Notes: generated by a model not told the origin, from the sequence alone. A DNA stretch of 64,000 nucleotides from Reticulitermes speratus (GCA_021186555.1 JAJKFL010000003.1:50493630-50557629); one strand, 5' to 3'. Shown: positions 11,593-23,589, counted from the first letter of the stretch. Program-made: numbers and translations.

Positions 11593-11867
11593 AAAATATC
11601 GACTACTGAAGCCAAATTTTTATCCGACACATTAGAATCCAAATGATTAGTCCCATTTTTAAGTTAAAAGTTATGTAGTTTTCAAGTGTGTGTGTGATGC
11701 ATATGCTGTTACGTCCCTATACTTTCACTGTGTTTAAAATGACGACATTTCTGTTTTTGTCGTAGATATAAACGTTGTAAATTTTCAACGACAATAAAGC
11801 TGAAGGTCATATTTGGACAAATTTCAAATGTAGGGTTACTATTTTTAAATATTACAGCGTTATGTCA

Positions 11868-11996
11868 ACCTGCGGCCAGGACATGTGGTGACTACTAACC
11901 CTCAATTCAGTGCCAAGGTTTATGATGAGTGGAGCTATACCTCTACTCCGCCTATATACCTTCATGGCGTGGACAGGGACATTTTACCTTTACCTC
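11868..11996 (+). mobile_element. SINE3 3' fragment
   Basis: A sense-oriented tail: TCAGTGCCAAGG, a hairpin-like AGCTATACCTCTACTCCGCC, CCTTCATGGC and a terminal TTTACCTTTACC. It lacks the tRNA-like head. Confidence 0.65.
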
Positions 11997-11999
11997 TGC

Positions 12000-12990
12000 A
12001 GAAAGAAAGGGGAACAAATGCCTGCCAGATCGGACATGTTTAATTCTTAGACACCCCTTACATGCCACACTTGTAACGAAGTGTTTAATTGTTTCAAAAT
12101 TTAAAATAATTGATATTTAACGAGACGTGTATTTAACACATGTGCAACCTTCAGCTACTTGGTCTTAACTTCCCTGTTGTTTGTATCTACAATTATTCCC
12201 ACTATAAAGTTGTACCTGCACGACAGTCATGTTACCTTTGGAACTCTTGCTATGGGCGGGTCTGTGCTACATAAACACGGATCTATATTTTAAGTAAGTC
12301 TTACATATAGGTGAAAACTATCGGTGGGGTATAATTAGCACGCAATAGCGAAATAATGTTACAAATTTCCAGCCACTTAACCTTCAACTTCCAAGAATTT
12401 ACATACTAAATACTTGAATATGCAGTAGGAAAATCTAAAGTTTGACATGTTTTTGAACTAGTGCGTTAGAGGGAGAGTGAGGTAAAACCTCATGGATTTT
12501 GAATCGCGACAATAGATAAATATTAATCCACTTTTTTTTTTATCAAAACCGTGAAAATATTTTCTTCTTTCAGGCCGTGAAAAGAAACCTTCACATCCTA
12601 ACTGGTAAAATTACACTTTTAAAGAGATTCTTTAATCTTTCCGTCTACTTTCTTAAAATGACATAGATATAAACGATTCTAAATTCTTTATTACTGATGA
12701 TTGTTCAATTTCACATTTTTTTAATTCTTAAATATGCCGTACACAAGAAGGTAAACAGTAGTATATTTAATTGCTGTTTAAATTTTATTTGTCCATTTAC
12801 AAGCAGAGCAACTTTAATTAGGCATAGCGTTATTCGACTTGTGAAGGGGTCATGTGTGCTGCGCTCTCTATGCGTAAATCTACTACAGAAATATTGAGTT
12901 GTGTCAGTCTCTTAAAAGATCCGCTGTGTTGGGACGTCGTTTCTTTCAGCTACTGGACTCAGTACAAAATTTATCAATGTGTCAGATACA
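12000..12990. other. Unannotated AT-rich sequence
   Basis: Nothing I can support as a gene, RNA or named repeat. Confidence 0.4.
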
Positions 12991-12994
12991 GCGG

Positions 12995-13270
12995 ACCCGT
13001 TACAGAGGTAAGGGTAAAGTTGTCTCTGCAACACGCCATGAAGGCGTATGAGAGACTGGAAGTATAAATCCACTCAATCTTAATCTTGGCACTAGATGGA
13101 GATGAGGGACACAAATGGCCGGTACCCATTGAACAGGAGGCTGGGTTGGGCCCACAGCGGGTCTCAACATATTGACGAATAACATATATTTTTCTATGCC
13201 GGTACTCGAAACGCGGGTCGCTCAAATGGGGGTTACGGTCTCCAGGATATTTGAACTCATTTACGACCTT
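12995..13270 (-). mobile_element. SINE3 copy, diverged
   Basis: The antisense tail GGTAAGGGTAAAG is followed by GCCATGAAGGCG, TTGGCACTAGATGG, GGTACCCATTGAACAGGAGG and a decayed tRNA-like head towards 13270. Open frames here belong to the repeat. Confidence 0.65.
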
Positions 13271-13446
13271 CAATTACGTCACGCGCACCACGTGACTTAC
13301 ACCATTATAACGTTTAGCTATACTTTCCCTTTCTTAGTACCGTATCTACAATGGGAAAATACACAACCTGCTCTAAAAATGTGATATGTACAGACAGCTA
13401 TCGTTACAATTCATATATTTCATATACTGTTACTATTGATACTTAA

Positions 13447-13836
13447 CGTGGTGGTGAGGCTTGTGTGTACCAATGACCCAGAGAGCTATGCCGGCGGTAG
13501 CGTAGCTACTGGTAGGGCCTCCCAAGCCGGACAGGTCAAAGGGTAGGTACCAGACTAAGAGAGGCACCTTCCCAGTGTGGTGACCAGGGAAAAGAATAGT
13601 CCCACTGCAGCCCATGCAGGTCGTAAAAGGCGACCAAAATTGGTACCCAGTGCCTGGGGGTATAGCTGGGCCACACTGCCCCGGGGGATATAAATTCGGC
13701 GGACTGGCCCTCCAGGTTGGGGGTTGGGCGACAGGCTGACAACCTGTCACTGTAAAAAGCTAACCGTTAGAAAACCTAAAATGTAAGGCGCCAAGGTCCG
13801 CATTGGACTGTAGTGCCACCGAAGAAGAAGAAGAAG
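13447..13836 (+). mobile_element. 390-bp non-autonomous retroposon with (GAA)n tail
   Basis: It is flanked by a perfect 12-bp duplication, attgatacttaa, at 13435-13446 and 13837-13848. The element ends in GAAGAAGAAGAAGAAG. Its middle carries CTCCAGGTTGGGGGTTGGGC, also present upstream of the coding remnant in the LINE-A copy at 3.2 kb. This suggests a short element built from LINE 5' and 3' ends. It has no coding capacity of its own. Confidence 0.75.
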
Positions 13837-13989
13837 ATTGATACTTAATCTTTGTTATTTTAGTATTATTTCAGAATGAATACAATACTGTATATAAATA
13901 TACAAGATCCATTTCACAAGGAACAGCTCGTCAAACTTTTTCTTCTGCAGCACAAACTTCAAGACATCAAAAGATTTTCATATAATTTT

Positions 13990-14150
13990 TACTTATTTCA
14001 TCTATTTACAATCTACTTTTATACATATATTGATATACACTCCTTGAGGATAACCCACAAAAAGGGTCGAAACATGTCAGAGTTCTAGAGTTTTAATTGT
14101 AAAAACTTTATATTACAATACAGTGCTTTTGTTGGTATTTCCTTCAATTT
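13990..14150 (+). repeat. Penelope-like relic, single orientation
   Basis: AT-rich sequence around the hammerhead-like core at 14038-14086, followed by TACAATACAGTGC and GTTGGT. The latter resembles the outer arms of the 35.3-35.8 kb palindrome. Boundaries are approximate. Confidence 0.45.
14038..14086 (+). ncRNA. Hammerhead-like core, CUUGAGGA variant
   Basis: CTTGAGGA at 14043-14050, then ACCC paired with GGGT across a 7-base loop, GAAAC, ATGTC. ACTC before the box pairs with GAGT after the GTC triplet, with one unpaired A. The extra U in the box matches the 1.2 and 33.9 kb variants. Confidence 0.45.
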
Positions 14151-14384
14151 TAAGTTGAAATAAGTTAGCTTTGGGACTTGCGTCTTTAATTTACTTCCTG
14201 TACACTTCCCTAGCTTCTCGAAAAATAGTTAAAAGAAAAATATATAGTATAAAAGTGAATAATATGGAAAAGAAAATAAACCCTTTTAATTACTTGCATT
14301 CGGATCTACAATTCGGCAAAATTCTCCCTCATTTACTTAGTTCTTTTCCTCGCGCTCTCTCTCTATCTCTCCTTAAGCTTGTCT

Positions 14385-14411
14385 GTGTTTGTGTGTGTGT
14401 GTGTGTGTGTG
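14385..14411. repeat. (GT)n microsatellite
   Basis: A short GT run. The open frames that cross it are carried by the repeat and have no other support. Confidence 0.9.
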
Positions 14412-14649
14412 AAGATTTTTCCCTTGTGTTCGCTCCACTTATCAAAGTCTTGGTCCTGTCAAACAAGCAAGCGTTTGAAACAAATATATGCTTCAAGGAA
14501 GATGATGATGGCGACAGAATTTATGCCAGAACACACACCAGAATCACTGAGAGCCCAAACCATTATATACACCAAGCAAAATTATTCAAAAGGCTTTTGA
14601 GTCCTTTAATTTTCTTCACGTTACACTTTACAGAATTTTGAAGGTGAAC

Positions 14650-15478
14650 AAATACATTCAGCATACAGAACCTGGTTTCTTTTGTATGCGAAGCATTTAA
14701 AGACGTTCGTGGAAACAGAAGTAATTTGTAAATAGGATCTTTAAAGTCTGTATGTAATACAAACATCTTCCAAATGTAAAAACATACAAAAATTTTTGGA
14801 TGTCTTGATTTTCCGATAAACAAAATAAATTTACGTATTATACATGTTTATTCTTGAACGTTGCATTAGATTTTTAGGGCTACATAGAAATCTAATGAGC
14901 ATCAATGGGAATTTCGTGTTATGGGTAAATTATAATTAATTCTTACGCGCAGAAAAGAAAAACCGCTCAACATGCTGTTATTCTTGATTCAAATAATAAA
15001 TTTTATCCGTTTTACAGAACACAAGAACGAAGCAATAAGTCAAGATGGCTCCCAAAACCTTCATTAAAAATATCAGGTACAATGAAGATTAATGAAATTA
15101 TGAGACGTACAAAAAAAATCGCTACATCCGAAAAGCACTTAAATGCATAAAATTTATATTCTGTTGTGTGGCAATATTATGCTATTAAAAATTTACGACT
15201 TGATAAAATAATAATAATTTTTTCTTCCGTTCTAAATTACTCGGGCATGTGTTTGTTGAAAATTTCCACGGGTGTCTCAAAACACATTTCTTACAAACAC
15301 CAATTATGAAGTCTCTTATTTTTCTGATTCCTAAACAAACATTTCATTAAGAGCGTATACTGGCTGAACTAGCCCAGATATAATTAGCAATAAATAATCG
15401 CTAATTAACTCGCGAACTAAGTAACAAACTATACAGAACACGGGGCTTTTATAAGAACACTAAGTTCCTGATATAGTC
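14650..15478. other. Unannotated AT-rich sequence
   Basis: No gene or repeat recognised. Confidence 0.4.
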
Positions 15479-15479
15479 A

Positions 15480-15587
15480 AGAAATTCCCCACACATAATG
15501 GAATCCGAAGGTTCATTTCCGTATTTACAACAATCCGCTACTTGTTACTATCCTTAACCAGATTAATCTAGTCCCCGCCCTCCTATT
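15480..15587 (-). pseudogene. Older LINE-A copy, 3' piece, split by the next feature
   Basis: Antisense of the LINE-A end: AAGAAATTCCCC, GGTTCATT, then CCAGATTAATCTAGTCC. It corresponds to the [10 protein letters not shown] to NLRVP end. The matching upstream piece of the same orientation continues at 15991. Confidence 0.65.
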
Positions 15588-15990
15588 TTTTTTCTCTAAA
15601 AGACTACATAACGAGGAACTTAATGATCTGTACTCATCACCAAATATTATTCGGGTGATCAAATCGAGAAGAATGAGGTGCGCGGGGCATGTAGCACGTA
15701 TGGGTGAGGGGAGAGATGCATACAGGGTTTTGGTGGGGAGACCTGAGGGAAGGAGACAACTTGGAAGACCCAGGCGTAGATGGGAGGATAATATTAAAAT
15801 GGATCTTCAAGAAGTGGGATGGGGAGACATGGACTGGATTGATATGGCTCAGGATAGGGACAGGTGGCGGGCTGTTGTGAATGCGGTAATGAACCTTCGG
15901 GTTCCATAAAACGCGGGGAATTTCTTGACTAGCTGACGACCTGTTAGCTTCTCAGGAAGGACTCTGCTCCATGCAGTTAGTTAGTTAGTT
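15588..15990 (+). pseudogene. LINE-A C-terminal fragment, open frame intact
   Basis: From about 15598 the frame is open through [18 protein letters not shown], the motifs [35 protein letters not shown] and ends NLRVP at 15909. It is the tail of an RTE/jockey-like reverse transcriptase polyprotein; the catalytic RT and endonuclease are absent (5' truncation). The 3' untranslated part ends in a GTTA/AGTT repeat at about 15977-15990. This is the best-preserved LINE-A end in the window, and probably the youngest. Confidence 0.85.
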
Positions 15991-16125
15991 ACACTTTAAT
16001 TTATCATCTTATCTATGCATAGGTCTTCCGAGTGGTCTCCTTCCTTGAGTTCTCCTACCGAAATCCTGTAAGTATTTCTCTTCAAAATCGCACGTGCCAC
16101 ATTCCCCACCCATGAAGATATATAA
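15991..16125 (-). pseudogene. Older LINE-A copy, upstream piece
   Basis: Antisense landmarks ATAGGTCTTCCGAGTGG, TCCTACCGAAATCCTG and GTGCCACATTCCCC match the GRPRRRW, RVLVG and GHVARM regions. Together with 15480-15587 it forms one minus-oriented copy interrupted by the plus-oriented copy. Confidence 0.65.
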
Positions 16126-16129
16126 TGCA

Positions 16130-16850
16130 TTCAGCAATTTATTTTACAGCATTCGTTTGTGTGTTAACTTTAAGTTAATTCCTCCTGCAGCACATACACG
16201 CCAAAAAAAATTTGAGTTCGTTGTCAAACAGGAGATTATTAAGTGAGAGAAATAATGTACGAATACACAATAACTTAAGGAAGGGAAAAAATTAGCCACG
16301 AAAATGACATCTGACGGCTAAAAATGTGACGATGCTGCAGCGATAGTGTACAGCAAAATTATCAGACATTGCCTGCAAAACGTGACACGCTCAGGTTAAC
16401 ATTCTGAGTGAGGCTGACGGCATAAAGTTACAGTGCCTCTTGAGTGTCGCAAATGTACACAGTTCTTGGCTGACATGTGGTTGTACAAACAAGTTAACAA
16501 TACACAATACCATTCGAGAGAATATTAGCGTGTTCAACGCAAAATTAAATTCTGGAATTTCATTTTTCATCAGTTGGTAATGACTGCGTCATTGCGGTTT
16601 TGTGGATTTTGAATTCCGCAGGATTGCGGCTCATCGGAATTCGTTGCTGGCCACAACACGTCACTCAACGTGAATGTAAACTGAAATGTAACCGTAACAA
16701 AACCAAAATTAATATGAAAACATGTTTCCAGCTAAGGTCATGAATTGCTCATGCTGTTGTGTGTCCCGTCGAAAGCAAAATGTCCCTCTTCCGAACAGCA
16801 GTTAATCAATGCTGTGCCCGCTTCTCATATAACACCTGCAGGGAAAGTGC
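16130..16850. other. Unannotated sequence
   Basis: No supportable feature. Confidence 0.4.
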
Positions 16851-16854
16851 CGTT

Positions 16855-16965
16855 TGGGAGACATGTAAATAGATGTGGATATAATATTAAAATGAATCTT
16901 ATATAAATAATATTTGAGGTCGTGGGCCGGATGTATCTCACTGTGGACAGAGACAAGTGATTGGC
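16855..16965 (+). pseudogene. LINE-A fragment, decayed
   Basis: GGATATAATATTAAAATGAA and the following frame resemble the [12 protein letters not shown] to AQDRDRW segment of LINE-A with substitutions and stops. Confidence 0.5.
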
Positions 16966-17039
16966 CATTGATAACACAGCAATGCATTTTGGGATTCCAT
17001 AAAAGTTTGAAAATACTGTCCAACGAAGCAACTGTTACG

Positions 17040-18130
17040 TCAGCATTAATTTTTCTGAAGTTGCAAATCCTAGATTCAAATGAAATTTTCCGAGTGATAC
17101 TGGCTCAGGAATGTGTTACTGGCCTAAGCTAGTGTCAGTATTTACGATTCGTGTCTTCTGAAACGTGACACCATATAATTTGGTAAATGGGTAACTCGTT
17201 TCAGAGGAAGGTAATTCCTTCTGTCTATGCCCTGAATATGGAGGCAAAACGATCTTTCGAAGCAGCAGAATAGTTAATGCTGTAAAAACTTCATTATTTC
17301 TCAATATCAGTACTCGTTTGGACAACATCAACTTCGTTATAAACACGACTGTACATAGTCTCGGAACGAGTAAAATAGAACAGAAACTACTGATGCTTAG
17401 GGTATGTTACGAAATTGCCTATTATATCCTAAACAATCTTGAAACCTTACACTTAATATTCTAAAGTATTCGAAACTCCGAAGGGCCTGAAAATTAATGG
17501 AAGTCTTACGCATAAACATTTGATCTTTATAATTCTCAGTACCAAAGAGGCACTTTCTGTCATGACGATCCAGAGATTACTATGGAATATTTCACTAAGC
17601 CACACACAAGAGATTTCAATATTCTTTAAGAACATCGATTACAAAACATGATAAACACAAAGTATTTGTGAAGAGTACAGTATTACAAGTTTACACTAGC
17701 CAGCTAGGCACACAGGCTCCAACGAGCAGATTCATGAGAATAAAAGCTAAACCCCCCCCCCCCCCGCAAATTTCATGGCGTTGGTGGGGATTTGCCTTAA
17801 GAAGATTACAGAAGAGACTGGTGTGTTAGAGAAACGGAAACAAAGAAGAGAGACAGATACAGCGAAAGAGAAATGGAGAGAAAGAGTTAAACAACAAGAT
17901 ATAAGACAGAGATAGGAGGAAGGATACTGACTGCTAGAGATAAAGCAAGCTTAAAAAGAGAAAGTCTAATAATGAAAAGAAAGCAGACGATGGTATAAAG
18001 AACATGGGAGTGGACGCATACAGAAAGAAGCCTTCAACATTAAAGCCACGAAACGAAGGCACTAGATAATGGTGGCGGCAAAGGAATAAAAATCAGAAAA
18101 ATAATTTAGGAAAAAATAAGTCAGGCAGAG
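17040..18130. other. Unannotated sequence with a poly-C run
   Basis: A run of about 14 C lies near 17751-17765, followed by an A/G-rich stretch to about 18000. No gene is supported. Confidence 0.4.
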
Positions 18131-18146
18131 ATATACAGAGGACCTT

Positions 18147-18398
18147 TTTTTTTATTGGCTCGACAGCACTAGGCAGCCTCATTTTTCGAGGCTTCACGAT
18201 CACACTCATTTAGACACACCGCACTCAGTAGGACTCTCTGGAGGAGGGACCAGCTCGTCGCAGAGACCTCTACCTGACAACACACAACACTCACAAGAGA
18301 CAGACATCCATGCCCCCGGCAGGATTCGAACCCACAATCCCAGCAAGCGAGCGGCCGTAGACCCACACCTTAGACCGCTCGGCCACTGGGATCTGCTG
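18147..18398 (-). mobile_element. SINE1 copy
   Basis: An antisense copy with a T-run start, the GACAGACATCCATGCC body and GGATTCGAACCCACAAT for the B box. Near-match duplications agaggacctt (about 18137) and agaaggactt (about 18399) flank it. Confidence 0.85.
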
Positions 18399-18409
18399 AG
18401 AAGGACTTA

Positions 18410-19050
18410 ACAATTTAAAAGAATTCATAAAAGGAATGCAAGTGTGCGATCAAAATGTAGTCGTGACTCTGGACGAAACTCTTTATGGTGGCTACTAATA
18501 TTTGTGCGTCCTCAGCGTGCAAATTAATTCATGTCACCATTCCTGCGCAGAGAATTTTGAGATGGTCCATATGTTTGTGAAAAATTTGTGCAAATCTTGT
18601 CTGATAGGTAATTACCAACTTTTAGGAGAAAGAACCCCTTCTTCCATTTTCATGGTATAAGGAAGTGGAAGCAGCAGATTCCTCCAAAACGTTGGTGACA
18701 AGCTACCAGGGTAGAGAGAAACACGTCTCGGAAGATGGTAGTCGCTAAAATCTAATATATGGACCGTGTGACCAGTAATCACTTAACACTTCATAATGTA
18801 GAGCGTGAGAGTCTTGCCTGAAGTGAAGAGTGAACATGGTGATCTTATCGCTCGACAGAGTGACATCACGTTGCACGTAACGTAACGTAACGTAACGTAT
18901 CAAACTAGTTATAATTTGCCGGATACTTTCTTCTTACAAGGCACTTGATGCACTACAAGTGATTTCACATTTCCACATACCAAGCAACTTTCGGATAGCA
19001 GATATTCACATTTAAACCCAAAAATACTGTGCACAGATGTCAAATTCAAG
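18410..19050. other. Unannotated sequence
   Basis: It contains a short GTAAC pentamer repeat (about 18877-18899), with nothing else recognised. Confidence 0.4.
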
Positions 19051-19054
19051 TATC

Positions 19055-19612
19055 AACAAGACAGGCAACATACGTATAAACGTAACAATGAGGAGCGTTC
19101 GCGTGATCATTATTGCCGTGAAAAGGCAATAAGTATTACATATTCTGAGTGTGTGTCTGTAGCCTTAGTTATCCAGCATACAAAGCGCATGCGCCGTATT
19201 ATATTGTCATCTATGGCCTGTCTGGCTCTACCATATTATTCCACAATATCTCACAAACGGCATGATTTTCGAAAAAAAAAAGTACTGAACATAAAATGTG
19301 TGTTTTGAGTCTCTCTACAACTTTTGTCTTTAAGTATTTCTCATTCTAAGAAGAATTCAGCAAGATATTATCATAAATGTACACAGGTCTTCACCTAAAA
19401 TACCCGTCATTCTTGTCAGATATTAATGAAACTTGAACATTCTCGACAAGTTTCCGAAAAATTCTCAAATATAAAGTTTCACGAAAATCCGTTCATTGGG
19501 AGCGAAGTTGTTCCCTGCGAACAGACAGACACACGGACGGACGGACGGACAGGCAGTCAGACACGACGAAACTAATAGTCGCTTTTCACAATTTTACGAA
19601 AGCGCCTAAAAT
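19055..19612 (+). repeat. Interspersed repeat R-X, copy 1
   Basis: A dispersed element of about 560 bp shared with copies at 24.2, 52.7 and 55.4 kb. Landmarks in order are CAACAAGACAGGCAAC, TTAGTTATCCAGCAT, AAGCGCATGCGCCGTATT, ACATAAAATGTGTGTTTTGA, a CAGACAGACA-type short repeat and a terminal imperfect hairpin CGCTTTTC/GAAAGCG. No coding sequence is evident and the family is not recognised. Confidence 0.7.
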
Positions 19613-19619
19613 TATCACA

Positions 19620-20575
19620 TGTTACGATTTAAATCCACAATTCTATCAGTGAACCACTTTAATTTTCATGTACAGGCTTTTCACTGCAGTTAAAATAGCC
19701 AAGGTAATCCACTAGGCAAGAGTCTCATACTCCTCAAAATATGTCAATGATTTAACATTATTGTAGAACATTTGTTTAAAAGCGAAAGGCAGATGCAAGA
19801 AACGTATTAAAAATGTAATAAGACAGTGGATAAGAGCACTTGGATACAGACCCAGAGGACCACAGTCCAATGATTTAAGGAACTTGGAAGCAAGTAGCAG
19901 TAGTTTAAACTACAGTAATACTGTAGATTTTAAATGGCATCGTACCCTCGCAGTAACCACAGTGTTTCGCAGGTGGAAGAAACATATTATATGCAGACTA
20001 AATAAGTCCCTCATAATTCTGGACTGAGATTTGTAGTCTTAGAAGCCGGGGAATTGTAGGAGGTATACGAAGGATAAGCATGATTCGCATTCCTTATACA
20101 GTCACAACATTGAGTCCCATTGACACATGTCACATAACTGAATTTAGTGTATGAAATTAAGTTTTAAAGTGTGACGTATTATCGTTAGGCAAACAAAGAG
20201 AGAGATGAGTACGTCTTACCAAATTTAGACTTTGATCTTACCGGAATGAAGAGGAATATCATCGACAGAATATCACGTCTTGTGCGATGAGACTTACCTG
20301 TAACAGAATACAGAGAAGAATATTAAAAGAAATTGTCATCTGAATTGAAAGACATTTTACAACTTCACAGAACATTTATTTCTAACATGTCCTACCAGAT
20401 TAGCTTCTATGCACACCAATCTATGGTGACATAAACAACCACAGGAGACACAGGGACAAATCCCTGTAAACGAAGATGACATTCTAGGATAGATGTTTGC
20501 AATCAAATTATAAATATTATGATATACTCACTATTTCACTATATTTTTAATCATTTTATACAATTTTAACATCTG
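19620..20575. other. Unannotated sequence
   Basis: No gene or repeat recognised. Confidence 0.4.
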
Positions 20576-20579
20576 TCTT

Positions 20580-20775
20580 TTAACTCTACAATTGCACATC
20601 CATGTCATAATTAGCCAACGTTGTGTTTTTTTCTTTTCTTTGCCGAATAGCTCGCTGATGATGGCCGAAAAAGGCCGAAACATGTAGCAGGATGCTGTAT
20701 GATTGTATACATTTTTGTATAGAACTATTGAGAAGTGAAGTTGTTGAAATAAACATTTTAAAAAAGGTCTACTTA
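20580..20775 (+). repeat. Penelope-like relic, single orientation
   Basis: Contains the hammerhead-like core at 20651-20692, followed by AT-rich sequence through GTTGTTGAAATAAACATTTT, a flank shared in style with the 34.4 kb relic. Confidence 0.45.
20651..20692 (+). ncRNA. Hammerhead-like core with intact box
   Basis: CTGATGA at 20655-20661, T, GGCC-GAAAAA-GGCC stem II, GAAAC at 20677-20681, ATGT and A. Stem III is ACATGT. The core is canonical apart from one extra base before stem II, but stem I begins with a G-G mismatch. Confidence 0.5.
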
Positions 20776-20799
20776 TTTAAATTATTGTTTTCTGCAACA

Positions 20800-21350
20800 T
20801 GTGTTATAAAATGTCTTTACATTACCACTACCACCTATTTATTCATTTAATCAAATTATAAAAAAAATTTGTTTTAATCAAAATTTGAAATTCTCGTGGT
20901 GGTGAAGACTGATGCCAAGCTGCTCTGTGGTTTGATAAGGTGTAGGAAGGTAGGTGGGGTACCAGACATCATTGAAATACACTGCTTCCCCCTTCAGGGA
21001 TCTGGAGTCGTTATTCTTCCGAAAGGTCTCAAGCCATCTATCAGATTACAAGACGTCTTAATACAGACGGCGCTAGTGAAATTTACTTGTTGCCCTACAT
21101 TATTACAAACAGACTCCTGCGCAGCGACAGCTCAAAGCCTTTGCTGCCCTAGGCGAACCTTAGTTTTGTCCCCCTCCCCCCCCCCCCCCCACCATGAACG
21201 TGTTCTATACACTGTGACTGCACAATTACAACATATAACAATCGTAACAACAGAATTTATTATCAGTTTTGTACAGTCATCTAGGTCTTTATCCTTGCTT
21301 ATTTAAATTCTTGCCCTAAGCAAATATTTAGCCCAGATGGTTAAGCTGGC
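20800..21350. other. Unannotated sequence with a C run
   Basis: A near-continuous run of C lies at about 21171-21190. A 136-codon open frame over 20896-21306 crosses this run and has no recognisable domain, so I do not call it. Confidence 0.4.
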
Positions 21351-21357
21351 TCTGCTT

Positions 21358-21545
21358 CTACACTTCATTCATTCTGTAGTGTGTTTTACGACCGGTCCAT
21401 GGCCTCTTCCAAAGCGAGTTCTCCACAGTGTGCGATCTAATGCTTCCTATTTCAATGTCCAGTATCGTCTCTCTTCCTTAAAGTAATCCAGTAGCTGCTT
21501 ACGTCCTCTTCCTCTTCTTACCCAATGGAAAACAATTCTTTCTAA
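21358..21545 (-). pseudogene. LINE-B 3' fragment
   Basis: Antisense of the LINE-B end: ATTCATTCTGTAGTGTG, CCTCTTCCAAAGCGAG and CCAGTAGCTGCTTACG, matching the copy at 60.5 kb. It covers the KQLLDDLKE to FGRGYGPVV region with substitutions. Confidence 0.7.
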
Positions 21546-21619
21546 GGAAACTACCGTCGCTCAGATAAATAATCGTTTCGTAATTTATAGAACCCGCGGG
21601 TCGATACCGTCTTCAAAAT

Positions 21620-21730
21620 AGGCCAACACTGAACCCTATTTTGAGCCACGTGAATACAGTCCACATATTCAAAATATATTTCTTTAATATCCATTTTAAT
21701 ATCACCCGAATTCTAAAGTCAACGACAATA
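21620..21730 (-). pseudogene. LINE-A fragment, decayed
   Basis: The minus strand reads GATATTAAAATGGATATTAA and continues with a frame similar to [12 protein letters not shown] and IDMAQDR, heavily substituted. Confidence 0.4.
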
Positions 21731-21839
21731 AAATCACGAGGAACTCTTTTCAAGGAATAAACACAATTTATGCACATATATTTCGGGAAATGAACTCGGT
21801 ATTCCAACCCATATCCTAGTCACTAGCGTGCCTGAATAC

Positions 21840-23320
21840 CCTGGCTCCCTTTTAGAAGTACAAGTTACGTGAAAAATAAATTATTTCGAGGTAAGCAAAG
21901 GTATTTTTGCAAGTTCGTGAGGGAAGTGTGTTGTAAATAAGTAGGGAGCTAGTAAGATCACGGAAAGCCTAAAACTAACTACAAATTTCAGACTTAACAA
22001 CATAACACTCATTTCACTGAACTTCGTAATTATCTCTACGCTAGAAATAAAATTAGAACTGTTCTGATGACGTAATAAACCCCTTTCCTATTAAAACCCT
22101 CTATTTTCTCCTATTCTACCCTCCACACAAATAACAACAGTACCCTTTGTTATATTAGCAGAAATCTAATAACAAACGTTCCCTTGGCAACGAAAAAAAC
22201 AAAAAAAGAACTGGACTGACCTGAACAAAACACCAGAATCATCGCTTTTTTTTTGGTTCGGTTCAAACGACCTCAAGCATTTTACATAATGTAGAAAACT
22301 CTAATAAAACTAATGGAAAATGAAGTTAGACTGTTCCCATTAATGATGGCCGTTCCGCTAGGAGTAACTGTGGAAAGCTTACAGAGAAACAGCGGATTTA
22401 TTTTTGTTTGTCTGCAACAGATGATCTGATTTAAACAGATCGGCTTTGAAGAGACTACGTAAGAGGCTAATTCCTGAGTTACAAATTATTTTTATTCGCA
22501 TTTTAACACTTCAAAATCCTTTCTCTCTGATAGTCTATTTCAAAGTTCAAGCTGATTTGTTCAAATGCAAGTCTTTACTCTGATCATATCAAGCTGCCTC
22601 GTGGAATGTGACGCTTTCGGTTGTGTGTGTGTGTATGTGCGTCACTTCCGGAATAAAGCTGGCACGTGCGTATCGAACTGGTTACACAGTGCGTATGAAC
22701 AAGAATCTATCTCACAAAGAATACTTGTTTGTAACCTATGGGTTTCTATTTTTAAAACACCAATATGGTCTCGGGGTGATATATCACTGCCGTGTTAAGG
22801 ATAGGGATATCGATATGAAGCATCGATATATATCATACATCTCTAATTAACAAATATGTCATTCGAGTCTTCCCAATTATCTTTCCCAGCGTTGTTTGAC
22901 TATTAAGCATTAAGGAGAAGAAGAGAAAAATTTTGGAGGGGCCCCTAAATTTCAATGGTTGCGCTACCACCAAGTATAACACTTACAAACTGCATTATTT
23001 CAAACAGTACAGTTGTGTGGTTTGTAAGATACAACAAACATCCATCATTTTTCCTAAACAGCAGTAACTGATTGGTCTTTACAATGAAAACAGAGAGTAT
23101 TCTGTTAGAAACTAATCATTTTGTATATAATTTACATGAATTTAGCTTTAAAGTTCTGAGGATATAAACACTTAAAGACTAAGAATAACCTGATATGTGT
23201 TTAAAGACCCAGTTCGTACCGCGCAGTAAACACAACCCATTTGTGTTATAGCAAGATTGCAAATTGTTTGTTCCGTCTTGTAGTCTTTACTTTCTAAATA
23301 TCGTACTGTTTGCTGCACAG
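21840..23320. other. Unannotated sequence
   Basis: A GTGTGTGTGT run is at 22622. A GACCCAGTTCGTACCGCGC segment near 23210 has an inverted relative near 35960, so a minor diverged repeat may be present. No gene is supported. Confidence 0.35.
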
Positions 23321-23321
23321 A

Positions 23322-23578
23322 GGTAAAGCAATCCTTATACAGGGCTGGACAGATCCTGAGGGCTCTTGGAGGCTGAGGCTCCCAGAATTTCTAGACAATT
23401 GGCACAGGAAAGAGGCAAGGTAGTCAACACTACGCGCCGGTCGCTTTTACACCCCCCTCCCCCCCCCCCCAGGAAAGATTAAGTCAATGAAAAATCACAA
23501 CGGCCACATCGGGAATCGAACCCGAAACCTTCCGCCTTGTAGTGCAGTGCCTTCACAAATTGCGCCAACGCGATCCCC
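23322..23578 (-). mobile_element. SINE2 copy, diverged
   Basis: Antisense: GGTAAAGCAATCC, TTCTAGACAATTGGCACA, a C run at about 23452-23470, CGGGAATCGAACCCGA for the B box and GCGCCAACGCGATCCCC for the A box and 5' end. Confidence 0.75.
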
Positions 23579-23589
23579 GTTTAATGTAC

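Noticed and set aside
14171..14641. A 156-codon plus frame, the longest in the window
   Set aside because: It crosses a GT run (poly-Val/Cys) in an AT-rich area; no motifs or codon preference support it.
18877..18899. GTAAC pentamer run as telomere-like repeat
   Set aside because: Only about four units and not the TTAGG insect telomere motif.
20896..21306. A 136-codon plus open frame
   Set aside because: It crosses a C homopolymer read as poly-Pro, has no recognisable domain and no splice context.
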